From CAVORB01 sp963736235 (lineage in GTDB: Bacteria > Pseudomonadota > Gammaproteobacteria > Chromatiales > Chromatiaceae), in contig CAVTOR010000031.1 in NCBI GenBank assembly GCA_963736235.1, positions 868,001 through 932,000 of the forward strand: 64,000 bases of DNA, read 5' to 3'. The notes under the pieces were generated by a model, which had not been told where the DNA came from, did no database searches, and worked only from the letters and a program-made list of their open reading frames with translations. Shown piece by piece: positions 1 through 8,685 of the stretch (the stretch's first letter is position 1; each line of letters begins with the position of its first letter). Position numbers and translations under genes: made by a program.

Positions 1-607
1 GCGCTCGGCACCCTGGGCCTGCTGCTGGACGTCAGCATCAAGGTGCTCCCGCTCCCGCGAGCAGCCGCACCGTCGGCCAGGAACGGACGCAGGGGGCAAG
101 CCCTCGAGCTATGAACCGCTGGGCGGGCAAGCCGCTGCCGATCACCGCGACCTGCTTCGACGGAGAGCGGCTGTACGTGCGGCTCGCCGGCGCCGAGACG
201 GCGGTCGCCCAGGCGGCGCGGGACATCGGCGGCGAGCCGCTGGAAGCACGCCGAGGCTTCTGGCGCGACAAGATCCGCGAGCAGGGCCACGGCTTCTTCG
301 CCGGCGACGTAGCCCCTGTGGCGCCTGTCGGTTCCCCAGTCCGCGCCGCCGCTGGAGCTGCCCGGCAAGCAGCTCATCGAGTGGGGCGGCGCCCAGCGCT
401 GGCTGCGCAGCGACGCAAGCGCCGAGACCATTCGCGCGGCGGCCAGCCGGGCGGGCGGTCATGCCGGCCTGTTCCGCGGCGGGGACCGTGCCGGCGAGGT
501 CTTCCACCCCCTGCCGGACGCCCTGATGTCCCTGCACCGGAACCTCAAGCGGGCCTTCGATCCCAAGGGCATCCTCAACCCGGGCCGGATGTACGCGAGC
601 GCTCTGA
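1..607 (+). CDS. glcE: Glycolate oxidase FAD-binding subunit GlcE, 3-prime part, frameshifted
   Basis: C-terminal part of GlcE, the subunit that with GlcD and GlcF oxidises glycolate to glyoxylate at the membrane. The opening bases read ALGTLGLLLDVSIKVLPLP in frame 1, a GlcE signature. Similarity moves to frame 3 from about 111 (MNRWAGKPLPIT, then GERLYVRLAGAE and FWRDK), and back to frame 1 from about 310 (PLWRLSVP, LIEWGGAQRWL, ending FDPKGILNPGRMYA). At least two indels therefore break it, and the likely TGA at 605-607 lies in yet another frame. The gene begins outside the window and is followed at once by glcF. Indels in well-conserved sequence suggest consensus error rather than decay. 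Confidence 0.8.
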
Positions 608-608
608 C

Positions 609-1830
609 ATGCAGACCGAGATCCTGCCCGAGTTCCTGCGTACGCCCGAAGGCCGCGAGGCGGAGGAGATCCTGCGCGCCTGCGTGCACTGCGGCTTCTG
701 CACCGCGACCTGTCCCACCTACCAGCTGCTGGGAGACGAGCTGGACGGCCCGCGGGGACGCATCTACCAGATCAAGCAGGTGCTGGAGGGCCATGAGCCC
801 ACCCGCATCACCCAGCTGCACCTGGACCGCTGCCTCAGCTGCCGCTCGTGCGAGACCACCTGCCCGTCGGGCGTGCGCTATGGCCGGCTGGCCGACATCG
901 GCCGCGGCCTGGTCGAGCAGAAGGTCCGCAGGCCGCTGGGAGAGCGTCTGCTGCGGCAGGCCCTGGCCAAGGTGGTCCCCTATCCCAGCGCTTTTCGGCC
1001 CCCTGGTCCAGCTGGGCAGCCTGGCCAAGCCGCTGCTGCCCGCCGCGCTCAAGGCCAAGGTGCCGAGCAAGCGTCCCGCCGGCGCCTGGCCGAAGCCCGC
1101 CGGCGGGCGGCGCATGATCGCGCTGGCGGGCTGCGTGCAGTCGGTCGCGACCCCGCTGACCAACGCGGCAGCGGCGCGGATCCTGCGCGCGGCTCGGCAT
1201 CGACCTGCGAGAAGTCCCGGCGCGGGCTGCTGCGGCGCCGCCGCCTACCACCTGGGCGCGCAGGAGGACGCGCTGAACGCCATGCGGCGCAATATCGACG
1301 CCTGGTGGCCGGAGATCGAGAGCGGCTGCGAGGCGATCCTGGTCAGCGCCAGCGGCTGCGGCGCGGTGGTCAAGGAATACGCGGAGATTCTCGCCCACGA
1401 CCCGGACTACGCGGAGAAGGCGAAGCGAGTCACGGCGCTCGCCCGCGACCCGGTCGAGGTCCTGGCGGGGGAAGACCTCACCGCGCTGGGCAGCCCCGGC
1501 AAGGGCCGCAAGGTCGCCTTCCACGCGCCCTGCAGCCTGCAGCACGGGCAGCAGCTCAAGAACCTGGTCGAGCCGATCCTTTCGCGCCTCGGCTTCGAGC
1601 TGACCGTGGTCCCGGACGCCCACCTCTGCTGCGGCTCCGCCGGGACCTACTCCATCACCCAGCCGGTGCTGGCGAAGCAGCTGCAGGCCAACAAGGTCGC
1701 GGCGCTGCAATCGGGACAGCCGGAGCTGATCGCCACCGCCAACATCGGCTGCCAGCTCCACATCGAGGCCGCGGCCGACAGGCCGGTGGTCCACTGGCTG
1801 GAGTTGCTGGACCCGGGGCCGGAGCAATGA
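609..1830 (+). CDS. glcF: Glycolate oxidase iron-sulfur subunit GlcF, frameshifted
   Basis: Iron-sulfur subunit of glycolate oxidase. It starts MQTEILPEFLRTPEG and carries two ferredoxin-type clusters, CVHCGFCTATCP and CLSCRSCETTCP, near residues 30 and 80. The C-terminal half has the paired cysteine-rich motifs of this family (AGCCGAAAYHLG and HLCCGSAGTYS). Similarity runs in frame 3 to about 990, then in frame 1 to the stop. A short patch at about 1193-1218 reads in frame 2 (LGIDLREVP) between frame-1 segments, so there are at least three indels. It directly follows glcE and ends 14 bases before the reductase gene, consistent with one glycolate-use operon. Confidence 0.88.
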
Positions 1831-1844
1831 CAGGAGATCGCGCA

Positions 1845-2735
1845 ATGGCAGATGCAATCGGTTTCATCGGCCTCGGCATAATGGGCCGTCCCATGGCGCT
1901 GAACCTGAAGCAGGCGGGCCACAAGCTCTTCGTCAACGCCCGCAGGGCAGAGTCCATGGAGCCCCTGGCCGCCGCCGGCGCCATCACCTGCGCCAGCCCG
2001 GCGGAGGTGGCGCGGCAGGCGGACGTGATCTTCACCATGGTCGCCGACACGCCGGACGTAGAGCAGGTGATCCTCGGCGAGAACGGGGTGCTCGACGGCG
2101 TCCGTGCCGGCAGCCTGGTGGTGGACATGAGCACCGTCTCTCCCGCCGCGACCCGCGCGATCGCGGAGCGGCTGCGCGAGCACGGCGTCGATATGCTGGA
2201 CGCCCCGGTCTCGGGCGGGGACGTGGGCGCGATCAACGGCACCCTGTCCATCATGGTGGGAGGCAGCGACCCGGCATTCGCCCGCGCGCTGCCCCTGTTC
2301 GAGGTCATGGGCAAGAACATCGTCCACGTCGGCGGCAACGGCGCGGGCCAGGTCTGCAAATCCTGCAACCAGGTGGTGATCGGGCACACCATCGCGGGCG
2401 TGGGCGAGGCCATGTTGCTGGCGCGGGCATCAGGCGTCGACCCGGCAAAGGTGCGTGAGGCCCTGCTCGGCGGCTTCGCCAACAGCAAGGTGCTCGAGGT
2501 CCACGGCCGGCGCATGATCGACGGCAACTACGAGCCGGGCTTCAAGGCCCGTCTGCACCAGAAGGACATGCGCATCGTCATGGAGGCCGCCCATGCGCTC
2601 GGCCTCGCGCTCCCGGGCGCGGCCCAGGTGACGCAGTACCTCAACGCGCTCATGGGCCGTGGCCTGGGCGAGCTGGACTCGTCCGCGATCTACCAGGTCC
2701 AGGAGGACGCGTCCGGACTGCCAGAAAAAAGCTGA
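1845..2735 (+). CDS. garR: 2-hydroxy-3-oxopropionate (tartronate semialdehyde) reductase
   Basis: Intact 296-residue beta-hydroxyacid dehydrogenase. The N-terminal NAD(P) loop GLGIMG is at residues 9-14, the substrate motif DAPVSGGDVGA follows near 119-129, and the catalytic lysine in GAGQVCKSCNQ is near residue 172. The family reduces tartronate semialdehyde to glycerate; placed after glcE-glcF it would take glyoxylate-derived carbon onward to glycerate. The start at 1845 has an AGGAG ribosome site at 1832-1836. The same reading frame is open back to 111, but only because indels upstream join it to glcE/glcF sequence. Assignment to this family is firm; specificity against related hydroxyisobutyrate dehydrogenases rests on context. 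Confidence 0.9.
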   Translation: MADAIGFIGLGIMGRPMALNLKQAGHKLFVNARRAESMEPLAAAGAITCASPAEVARQADVIFTMVADTPDVEQVILGENGVLDGVRAGSLVVDMSTVSPAATRAIAERLREHGVDMLDAPVSGGDVGAINGTLSIMVGGSDPAFARALPLFEVMGKNIVHVGGNGAGQVCKSCNQVVIGHTIAGVGEAMLLARASGVDPAKVREALLGGFANSKVLEVHGRRMIDGNYEPGFKARLHQKDMRIVMEAAHALGLALPGAAQVTQYLNALMGRGLGELDSSAIYQVQEDASGLPEKS

Positions 2736-2844
2736 TGTCGGCGCCCGGATCTTTTCACCTGGTCATCTGCGCCAGATTGCGCGGCAACACCCAAGCTCAC
2801 GAACCCTCCCCGTCCCGCAACGTCCAACAGATGAGGTTACGCCA

Positions 2845-3114
2845 ATGACTACGATCGTTCTCCGCGCGAGCGGATTGGTGCTGACCGCCACGGCTCTCAT
2901 CTCGTCCTCAATCTCGCTCGCCACTGACGAGAAGGCATCCGACGTCGCGCCAACAGAGCAGGAAGCCCGACTCTACTGCGAAGACGCGGCCGGCAAACAA
3001 CAGATACTTGCCGAGGACATGCAGTCCTACATGACCGAGTGCATCGCCGAGTACCTGTCGCACCCGCCCGGCGACCTGGGTAGCTCCCCGGAACCCGGAG
3101 GGAGCGGCTACTAG
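2845..3114 (+). CDS. Small exported protein of unknown function
   Basis: Predicted 89-residue protein beginning MTTIVLRASGLVLTATALI, a typical Sec signal peptide with cleavage likely after about residue 26. The mature part is acidic, holds two cysteines (YCEDA and TECIAEYL) that could form a disulfide, and ends in a Gly/Pro/Ser-rich tail. I do not recognise a family. The start at 2845 is chosen because the longer frame to 2659 would overlap garR and lacks a signal peptide. It stands alone 109 bases after garR. Confidence 0.55.
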   Translation: MTTIVLRASGLVLTATALISSSISLATDEKASDVAPTEQEARLYCEDAAGKQQILAEDMQSYMTECIAEYLSHPPGDLGSSPEPGGSGY

Positions 3115-3372
3115 CGCAGCCGCACATCAGTCTCGGAAGCCTGATTTCAGACCGCCGTCTCTTGGCGTCGTGGTCTGCCAGGTCCGCGGCGACGCCGACA
3201 TGCGGATCATCGCCTTCGTCACCGAGGTGTCGTTGAGGCTTGTCCGTGGCCTCCATCGCGCATAGCATCGCCACCATGCCCTGTCGGGAACGGTTGAGGC
3301 TCCCATCCGTTAACCACGCAGGGCAAGGAGGCTGATTGCCTCTGTCAAACGAACCGGATCAAGGGTGGATCG

Positions 3373-3895
3373 ATGCAGCTCGCAAGTCCCAGCCTTTGTA
3401 GCATCCTGACCAGGCCACTGACGTGGCTGCCCCAGCGCTTGCATGCCGGGGGGCTGTCCCTGGTATTGAACCATCTGCTCGCGACTGCCCTCGCAAACGG
3501 GGACCTGGATTTCCTGCGTGGCCGGATGGTCAGCCTCGAGGTGACCGACCTGGGTTTACACTACCGCCTGCGTCTGGATAAGGAGCGGATTTGCGGCGGC
3601 ATCGGGCAGGGCCTTGGCGAACGTGCGCTTCAGCGGCGATGCCTACACCTTTCTATTGCTGGTGACGCAACGCGAGGATGCCGACAGCCTGTTCTTTCAG
3701 CGCCGGCTGCGTATCGAGGGTGACACCGCGATCGGTCTGCACCTGAAAAATTTCCTCGACGCCCTGGGTGAGCCGCCACTGCCCGGACCCGCACGTCAGG
3801 CACTGGAGCGCTTTACCGACCTGTATGCCCGCCGATGCGGCGGGGCATCGGCCGCTCAGGCCCCCCAACTCATTCCCGACCGTCCTGCCCAGTAA
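3373..3895 (+). CDS. ubiT: UbiT, SCP2-domain ubiquinone biosynthesis accessory factor, frameshifted
   Basis: SCP2-like lipid-binding protein (YhbT/UbiT) needed for oxygen-independent ubiquinone synthesis. Frame 1 gives the N-terminal half (MQLASPSLCSILTRPL, LANGDLDFLRGR, VSLEVTDLGLHYRLRLD); frame 2 from about 3605 gives the rest (ANVRFSGDAYTFLLL, DSLFFQRRLRIEGDTAIGLHL, KNFLDALGEPPLP). The FFQRRLxIEGDTxxGLxxKN block is diagnostic. One indel near 3605 separates the halves. It converges on ubiV, overlapping its end by 40 bases. Together with ubiU and ubiV it completes the UbiUVT set. Confidence 0.85.
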
Positions 3896-4758
3896 CCATC
3901 ACAGGGACCGGCCGGCATGTAGCCGGTCAACTCCGCGTGTGCGTCGGCGAAGTCACGGCGGGCGTTCAGCACATCGGCGAAGGCTTGGATGATCTGCGGC
4001 GTATGCCGCGACTGCGGACTGATGCGCAGCACATCCACCCCCAGCCTGCTGATATCGTCCAGCTCGGCGAGCAGCGTGTAGGTCCGCGCCGACTGGGTCT
4101 GGATGCCGTTGAGCGTCAGAAACCGTTCATCCTCCTGGGTCGAGAGCAGCATCCCGTCCGGATAGTCCAGACAGCGGTACTGGCAATCGTCCTTCGGCAG
4201 CTTGTGGGCGCGCGCGGTGAAACAGCGCGCGGACAGCGCCAGCGGCAGCCGGCCGAAGGCGAACAGCTCGGTCTCGACGCCGTCGGGACGCTGCGCCTGT
4301 ATCGCGGCAAGGGTATCGCGCGACAGCTCCACCGGCATCACCCAGCGCCGCAGCCCCAGACGCGCCAGGGCCGCCAGGGTGCGGTGGTTATAGATGTTGA
4401 CGAACGGGCCCGCCACGAAAGGCCCCCCGCCAGCGAGCAGCTGCACGGCCGCCATGTCATTGGCCTCGACCAGAAAACGGCCCTCGGCACACAGTCGACG
4501 CAGCGCCTTGAGCTCGGATTCGGCCTCGATCAGCGCGAGGCTGGATAGCACCACCTCCTTCCCCGCGGCCACCAGCTGCGCGGCCAGGGCCAGCCAGTCA
4601 TCCAGGCCCAGACCGCGGCGCTTGGCGCACACGGTCTCGCCGAGGTAGACGATATCGACCGGCGACCGTGCGACCGACTCGTAGAAGGCCAGCAGGTCTT
4701 CCCTTGGCCAGTAGTACAGGACGGGGCCGAGGGCGAGACGCGGGGCGGCGGCTGTCAT
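3856..4758 (-). CDS. ubiV: UbiV, U32-family ubiquinone hydroxylation factor
   Basis: 300-residue U32-peptidase-like protein that with UbiU performs oxygen-independent ring hydroxylation in ubiquinone synthesis. Cysteines at 44, 179, 192 and 196 match the four-cysteine arrangement that binds a 4Fe-4S cluster in UbiV proteins (ETVCAKRRG, ARCFTARAHKLPKDDCQYRC). The start at 4758 (MTAAAPRLALGPVLYYWP) is preferred over the longer open frame to 4878, which would run into ubiU. It lies 44 bases downstream of ubiU in the yhcC-ubiU-ubiV unit and its end overlaps convergent ubiT. Confidence 0.93.
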   Translation of the reverse strand: MTAAAPRLALGPVLYYWPREDLLAFYESVARSPVDIVYLGETVCAKRRGLGLDDWLALAAQLVAAGKEVVLSSLALIEAESELKALRRLCAEGRFLVEANDMAAVQLLAGGGPFVAGPFVNIYNHRTLAALARLGLRRWVMPVELSRDTLAAIQAQRPDGVETELFAFGRLPLALSARCFTARAHKLPKDDCQYRCLDYPDGMLLSTQEDERFLTLNGIQTQSARTYTLLAELDDISRLGVDVLRISPQSRHTPQIIQAFADVLNARRDFADAHAELTGYMPAGPCDGYWAGRSGMSWGA

Positions 4759-4802
4759 GGTGGCTCCGTTCGATGTGACGCGCTTGTTGGCGGGGATGGT
4801 GG

Positions 4803-5798
4803 CTATTGCCAGGGCCTGGCATAGGCGCCCAGCGTGGTCTGTTGACCCTCGCTGACGCGCCCCAGTACCTGCCGCCACTCCGGCAGGGGTCGATAGTGCG
4901 CGGGGTCACGGTGGCAGGCATCGATCGCGGCGCGCCATACGCCGGTCACCTGGCGCACGTAGGCGGGGCTGCGCTGACGGCCCTCCAGCTTGATCGCGGC
5001 AATCCCCGCCGCCGCCAGTTCAGGCAGCAGGTCGAGGGTGTTGAGGCTGGTCGGCTCCTCGATGGCGTAGTAGGTGTGGCCGCCGACCTGATAACGCCCC
5101 TTGCACAGGGTCGGGTAGCCGGCGTGCTCGTTCGGTCCGACACGGTCGACCAGAACGCCGCCGAGACGCGTCTCCAGCCCCCGCGGCGTCTCCAGCCACT
5201 GCACCGATGCCGCCGGCGAACAGCAGCCGTGGGTGTTGGGCGATTTGCCGGCGGCGTAGGAAGACAGCAGGCAGCGCCCCTCGACCATCACGCACAGGCT
5301 GCCGAAGCCGAACACCTCGATCTGCACCGGGCTGTGCGCCACCACCTGGCGGACCTGGGCAAGCGAGAGCACGCGCGGCAGCACCGCACGCCGTATGCCG
5401 AACTGCTCGTGGTAGAAACGCAGCGCCTCGTAGCTGGTCGCCGAGCCCTGCACCGAAAGGTGGAGTGGCAGATCTGGGTGGCTGGACGAGGCATAGTCGA
5501 GCACGCCGATGTCCGCGGCGATCAGCGCATCGACCCCGAACGCGGCGGCTCGGTCGACCGCCTGCCGCCAGGTATCCCATCCACCCGGCTGGGGATAGGT
5601 GTTGAGGGCGAGGAACACCTGACGATGGCGCGCATGCGCGTAGCCGATACCGTCACGCATGTCTCGTTCGCTGAAGTTGAGCCCCTCGAAATTGCGCGCA
5701 TTGGTCGCGTCGCGGAAGCCCAGATAAACGGCGTCCGCACCCGCGTCCACCGCGGCTTTCAATGAGGTGAGATTGCCGGCCGGGCAGACGAGATCCAT
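4803..5798 (-). CDS. ubiU: UbiU, U32-family ubiquinone hydroxylation factor
   Basis: 331-residue partner of UbiV. It starts MDLVCPAGNLTSLKAAVDAGADAV, as the family does, and has cysteines at 169, 176, 193 and 232 (GSLCVMVEGRC, HGCC, LCKGRY), which I recall as the exact cluster positions of the E. coli protein. Anaerobic ubiquinone synthesis implies use of ubiquinone in anaerobic respiration, for example on nitrate. The gene start overlaps the end of yhcC by 40 bases, indicating co-transcription. Confidence 0.95.
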   Translation of the reverse strand: MDLVCPAGNLTSLKAAVDAGADAVYLGFRDATNARNFEGLNFSERDMRDGIGYAHARHRQVFLALNTYPQPGGWDTWRQAVDRAAAFGVDALIAADIGVLDYASSSHPDLPLHLSVQGSATSYEALRFYHEQFGIRRAVLPRVLSLAQVRQVVAHSPVQIEVFGFGSLCVMVEGRCLLSSYAAGKSPNTHGCCSPAASVQWLETPRGLETRLGGVLVDRVGPNEHAGYPTLCKGRYQVGGHTYYAIEEPTSLNTLDLLPELAAAGIAAIKLEGRQRSPAYVRQVTGVWRAAIDACHRDPAHYRPLPEWRQVLGRVSEGQQTTLGAYARPWQ

Positions 5799-6748
5799 GA
5801 GTCAGATACCCTTTGCTGTTGTTGCGGTTGCAGTGCGCTGCCCTGCCGCGTGCCACGCCGCAGCAGTTCGGCGGCGATGCCGTCGATTACCCGCCATTTG
5901 AACCGGCACCAGTCCGGCGCGAGCAGGATGTTTGCCGGTGCCGTACCGGTGAGCCGATGAAAAACGATCTCGGGCGGTGTCCGTTCCACCAGGTCGGCGG
6001 CCGTCCCGAGGTAGTCCGCGAGGCGCCACGGATGGTAGTCGCCGCGCCGCCAGGTGTTGGCCAGCCGCGTAACCCTGACCACGTGCAGCGGGTGCAGCTT
6101 GAGCCCGTCCACCCCCTGTTCGAGGACGCGCGCCAGGCTGGCCCGGGCATGCCGCGGGCCCTCCCCCGGCAGCCCCATGATCAGGTGGGTGCAGACCTTC
6201 AGACCGCGCCCCCTCGCCGCGCGCACCGCATCCAGATACTCGGCGAAACCATGGCCGCGGTTAACCCGCTGTAGCGTCTGGTCGAAGGCGGACTGGAGCC
6301 CCAGCTCCAGCCACACCTCGTGACCCTGGTCCCGGTAGCGGCACAGCAAATCTATGACGGCCGCCGGTACGCAATCCGGCCGGGTCCCGACCGAGAGGCC
6401 GACCACGTCGTGCTCGGCCAGCGCGGCGTCATAGAGCCCCTGCAAGGTCACGACATCCGCATAGGTATTGGTGTACGCCTGGAAGTAAGCGATGAAGCGC
6501 CGCGCCCCGGTACGCCGGGCGAGCACCCGGCGACCCGCGGCGATCTGGCCCGCGATGTCCGGCCGCTGGCGCGCATTTGGGCTGAACGAAGCGTTGTTGC
6601 AAAAGCTGCAGCCGCCGCGTCCCTTGCTGCCATCGCGATTCGGGCAGCTGAGGCCCGCGTTGATCGCCAGCTTGTGGACGCGCTGCCCGTAGCGGCGTTT
6701 GAGATCCTGACCGAAGGTATTGACGAGTGCTGGCAGGGGACTGGACAT
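5759..6748 (-). CDS. yhcC: YhcC-family radical SAM protein (TIGR01212 type)
   Basis: 329-residue radical SAM protein. The start at 6748 (MSSPLPALVNTFGQDLKRRYG) matches the usual N terminus of the family; two in-frame ATGs further upstream would add an atypical leader. The cluster cysteines C35, C47 and C50 lie in SCPNRDGSKGRGGCSFCN, the conserved spacing of YhcC. Later conserved blocks include AYFQAYTNTYA, GLSVGTRPDCVP, VWLELGLQ and HLIMGLPGEG. The reaction is not established. It is the first gene of a minus-strand unit with ubiU and ubiV behind an FNR-like site. The C terminus past GSAL is not typical and overlaps ubiU. Confidence 0.85.
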   Translation of the reverse strand: MSSPLPALVNTFGQDLKRRYGQRVHKLAINAGLSCPNRDGSKGRGGCSFCNNASFSPNARQRPDIAGQIAAGRRVLARRTGARRFIAYFQAYTNTYADVVTLQGLYDAALAEHDVVGLSVGTRPDCVPAAVIDLLCRYRDQGHEVWLELGLQSAFDQTLQRVNRGHGFAEYLDAVRAARGRGLKVCTHLIMGLPGEGPRHARASLARVLEQGVDGLKLHPLHVVRVTRLANTWRRGDYHPWRLADYLGTAADLVERTPPEIVFHRLTGTAPANILLAPDWCRFKWRVIDGIAAELLRRGTRQGSALQPQQQQRVSDSWISSARPAISPH

Positions 6749-7198
6749 AGCAGGCTCGGGGCTGACCCGCGGGCTTTGTGACATCGCAAGGGCCGCGTGC
6801 ACCTTGACCTTGGTCAACCCGGGTCCCTTCTCACGCCCAAGATGGATCTTCGTCGACTTGATTTACGCCCCATCTTTGTACCACTGCCAATCTCGGCGCG
6901 CGAGCTCGCGCGGGAAGGGCAGGCTGAGCCCGGAATCGGCGCTGATATTGGCCCCGCATGCGCCGGCAGAAGTTCTGCCGGGCGCCGGCCGTGCTTGCGT
7001 CACAGAAACGGTTCCAGGCATCACTGTAAACTCGCAGGCGCCGTGCGCCGTGGGGCCTGGCGGCCTTGGCTCATGCCAGCGACCGGGACGCCTCTTTCAG
7101 GTGTTGCTGATGGTCGGCCAGGCCTGGCAAATATCGGCACGGGTAACGAAAGGCATGGTTTCCGCTTCCCTTCATTTGAACGTGACAGGCTCGATGAC
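6749..7198. other. Divergent intergenic region between yhcC and the PLA2-like gene
   Basis: 450 bases between two divergent genes. It contains the FNR-type palindrome at 6804-6817 and otherwise no convincing coding sequence. Base composition becomes less GC-rich towards the right, matching the lower GC of the gene that follows. I could not place a convincing sigma-70 promoter for the right-hand gene. Confidence 0.6.
6804..6817 (-). promoter_or_regulatory. FNR/FixK-type binding site upstream of yhcC-ubiU-ubiV
   Basis: Perfect palindrome TTGACCTTGGTCAA, which fits the FNR-superfamily pattern TTGA-N6-TCAA (canonical FNR TTGAT-N4-ATCAA). Its centre is about 62 bases upstream of the yhcC start at 6748, a usual distance for an activator at about -41 of a short leader. 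E. coli ubiUV are known to be FNR-activated, so the position agrees with the function of the downstream genes. Confidence 0.6.
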
Positions 7199-8602
7199 AT
7201 GAAGAACAAAATTCGTCAGCTGACCCCTGCTCTAATAGCGGCCGGACTCCTGTTCATTACAGACCATGCATTCGGAGCAATATCCGTCAGAGATCGATGC
7301 GAACAGACACTGAGAATGATGGGGGTGGAAACGCAGGGCACGGAGCGCGGCTGGGCATCTCTTTGCGCGGGAGTGATCAAGAATGAACCAATCACCAGAT
7401 ATGGAAACTGGTATGGGCCAGGCTATTGGGGCGGCGGCGAAGACCCAGGACAGGCCGGCCTCAAAGCGCCGGTAGATTCCCTCGACGCAATCGCGATGCG
7501 CCATGACTATGGCTACCTGGTAGCGGAAAAGTACGGAAAGATATACGGCAAGCAGTATGAGTATCGACTCAAGGCCCTCGCGGATATGGCCGCGGTGAGG
7601 GACTCGATGAAGCTGCCCGAGGATCCCGCCAAATGGGACAAGGTGCCTGCCGATATCGAAGCGGCATCCAGATACCGCGACCGCATCATTACCGGCTTCA
7701 TCATGGAGTCGGATCTCTACAAGAATCTGGCGGATGCCACGAAGGTGGGCGATGCCGTCACCAGCCCTTTCATTACCTGGTTCGACGAGATCGACTATTC
7801 TCATATACCCGACATCGAAAAGCTTGACCGGGAAGTGTCGAGCCACGTAAACGGCTGGAAAAAGGAGGTAGACAAATACGAGGCGGAGGAGAGAAAGATA
7901 CAGGAGCATCGACAAAGAGAGAAAGCCAGACAAGAGAAAGAATTCCAGGAAGCGGACGCTGCGGAGAAATCGAGGCAAGAAAGCGAAGAAAAACGGCAGC
8001 AGGAGGCCGAGCAGGCCAGAAAAAGGCTGGAAGAGAAGATAAGAGAGAGCAAGCAAGAGCCAACGGACGATCCCGAAAAGAAGAAGGACTATGGCAACAT
8101 GACTGCCGAGGAGCGCCGGGAAGCCCTGAAACAGAACGATGATGAAGCGTGGAACGCGCTCAGGGAGGAGCTTACTGGCTCCGGCGCGGCAAAGGTCGAC
8201 GAGGAAGACGAGCAGCCAGGGGAGGCACCGCCACTAAGCAACGCCTCATCAGACATCCCGCCTGTCAGGATCACGGCATCCGGCTCAATTGATGAAGACT
8301 ACAGCGCCGAGGGAATTGCGAACAACGTGACAACGACCATGTCACTGTCGTTCTGGAATGTCGGCAGTCAAGTACCCGGATACGGCGGGGCCACGATGAA
8401 AAGCAAATCCATTTCGTCACTGAATGGATCAACGTTCGAGAGCTCATGCAGCGGCACATTCTCGGGCGGCCCCAACGGGGTTATCAAACTCGGCGGAGAC
8501 TGCGACGGCATGACCCTGGGTATCCAAGGAGGAAGCAGCATCAATATGGACGATATCGTTCTGACGATTTCAAACCCATCCGCGTTCAGCTATTGGCAGT
8601 AA
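7199..8602 (+). CDS. Secreted phospholipase-A2-like protein with coiled coil and C-terminal beta domain
   Basis: 467-residue predicted secreted protein. Residues 1-27 form a signal peptide (MKNKIRQLTPALIAAGLLFI, cleavage near AFGA). Residues 68-106 resemble a phospholipase A2 core: a calcium-loop-like YGPG at 72-75 followed by PVDSLDAIAMRHDYGY, with His102-Asp103 in the position of the catalytic HD pair. Residues about 215-300 are a highly charged, probably coiled-coil segment, followed by an acidic linker and a Gly/Ser-rich, probably beta-sheet domain with one cysteine pair. Codon use and GC are clearly lower than in the neighbours, suggesting acquisition by transfer. The start at 7199 gives the signal peptide. 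No neighbour suggests a role; secreted lipase, toxin or adhesin are open. Confidence 0.7.
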   Translation: MKNKIRQLTPALIAAGLLFITDHAFGAISVRDRCEQTLRMMGVETQGTERGWASLCAGVIKNEPITRYGNWYGPGYWGGGEDPGQAGLKAPVDSLDAIAMRHDYGYLVAEKYGKIYGKQYEYRLKALADMAAVRDSMKLPEDPAKWDKVPADIEAASRYRDRIITGFIMESDLYKNLADATKVGDAVTSPFITWFDEIDYSHIPDIEKLDREVSSHVNGWKKEVDKYEAEERKIQEHRQREKARQEKEFQEADAAEKSRQESEEKRQQEAEQARKRLEEKIRESKQEPTDDPEKKKDYGNMTAEERREALKQNDDEAWNALREELTGSGAAKVDEEDEQPGEAPPLSNASSDIPPVRITASGSIDEDYSAEGIANNVTTTMSLSFWNVGSQVPGYGGATMKSKSISSLNGSTFESSCSGTFSGGPNGVIKLGGDCDGMTLGIQGGSSINMDDIVLTISNPSAFSYWQ

Positions 8603-8685
8603 TCTGGAAGGCGAACCGGCATCGGCCTGCGGGTGCGATGCGAAACAAGGACGCCGGGCCACGGTCCACCGTTGCGTAAGCCGCC

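Noticed and set aside
111..2735. Single 874-residue fusion protein
   Set aside because: The frame is open because indels join parts of glcE and glcF with garR; similarity shows three separate genes with normal starts.
6797..7198. 133-codon N-terminal extension of the PLA2-like protein
   Set aside because: It would remove the signal peptide from the N terminus and overlap the FNR-type site; composition is not protein-like.
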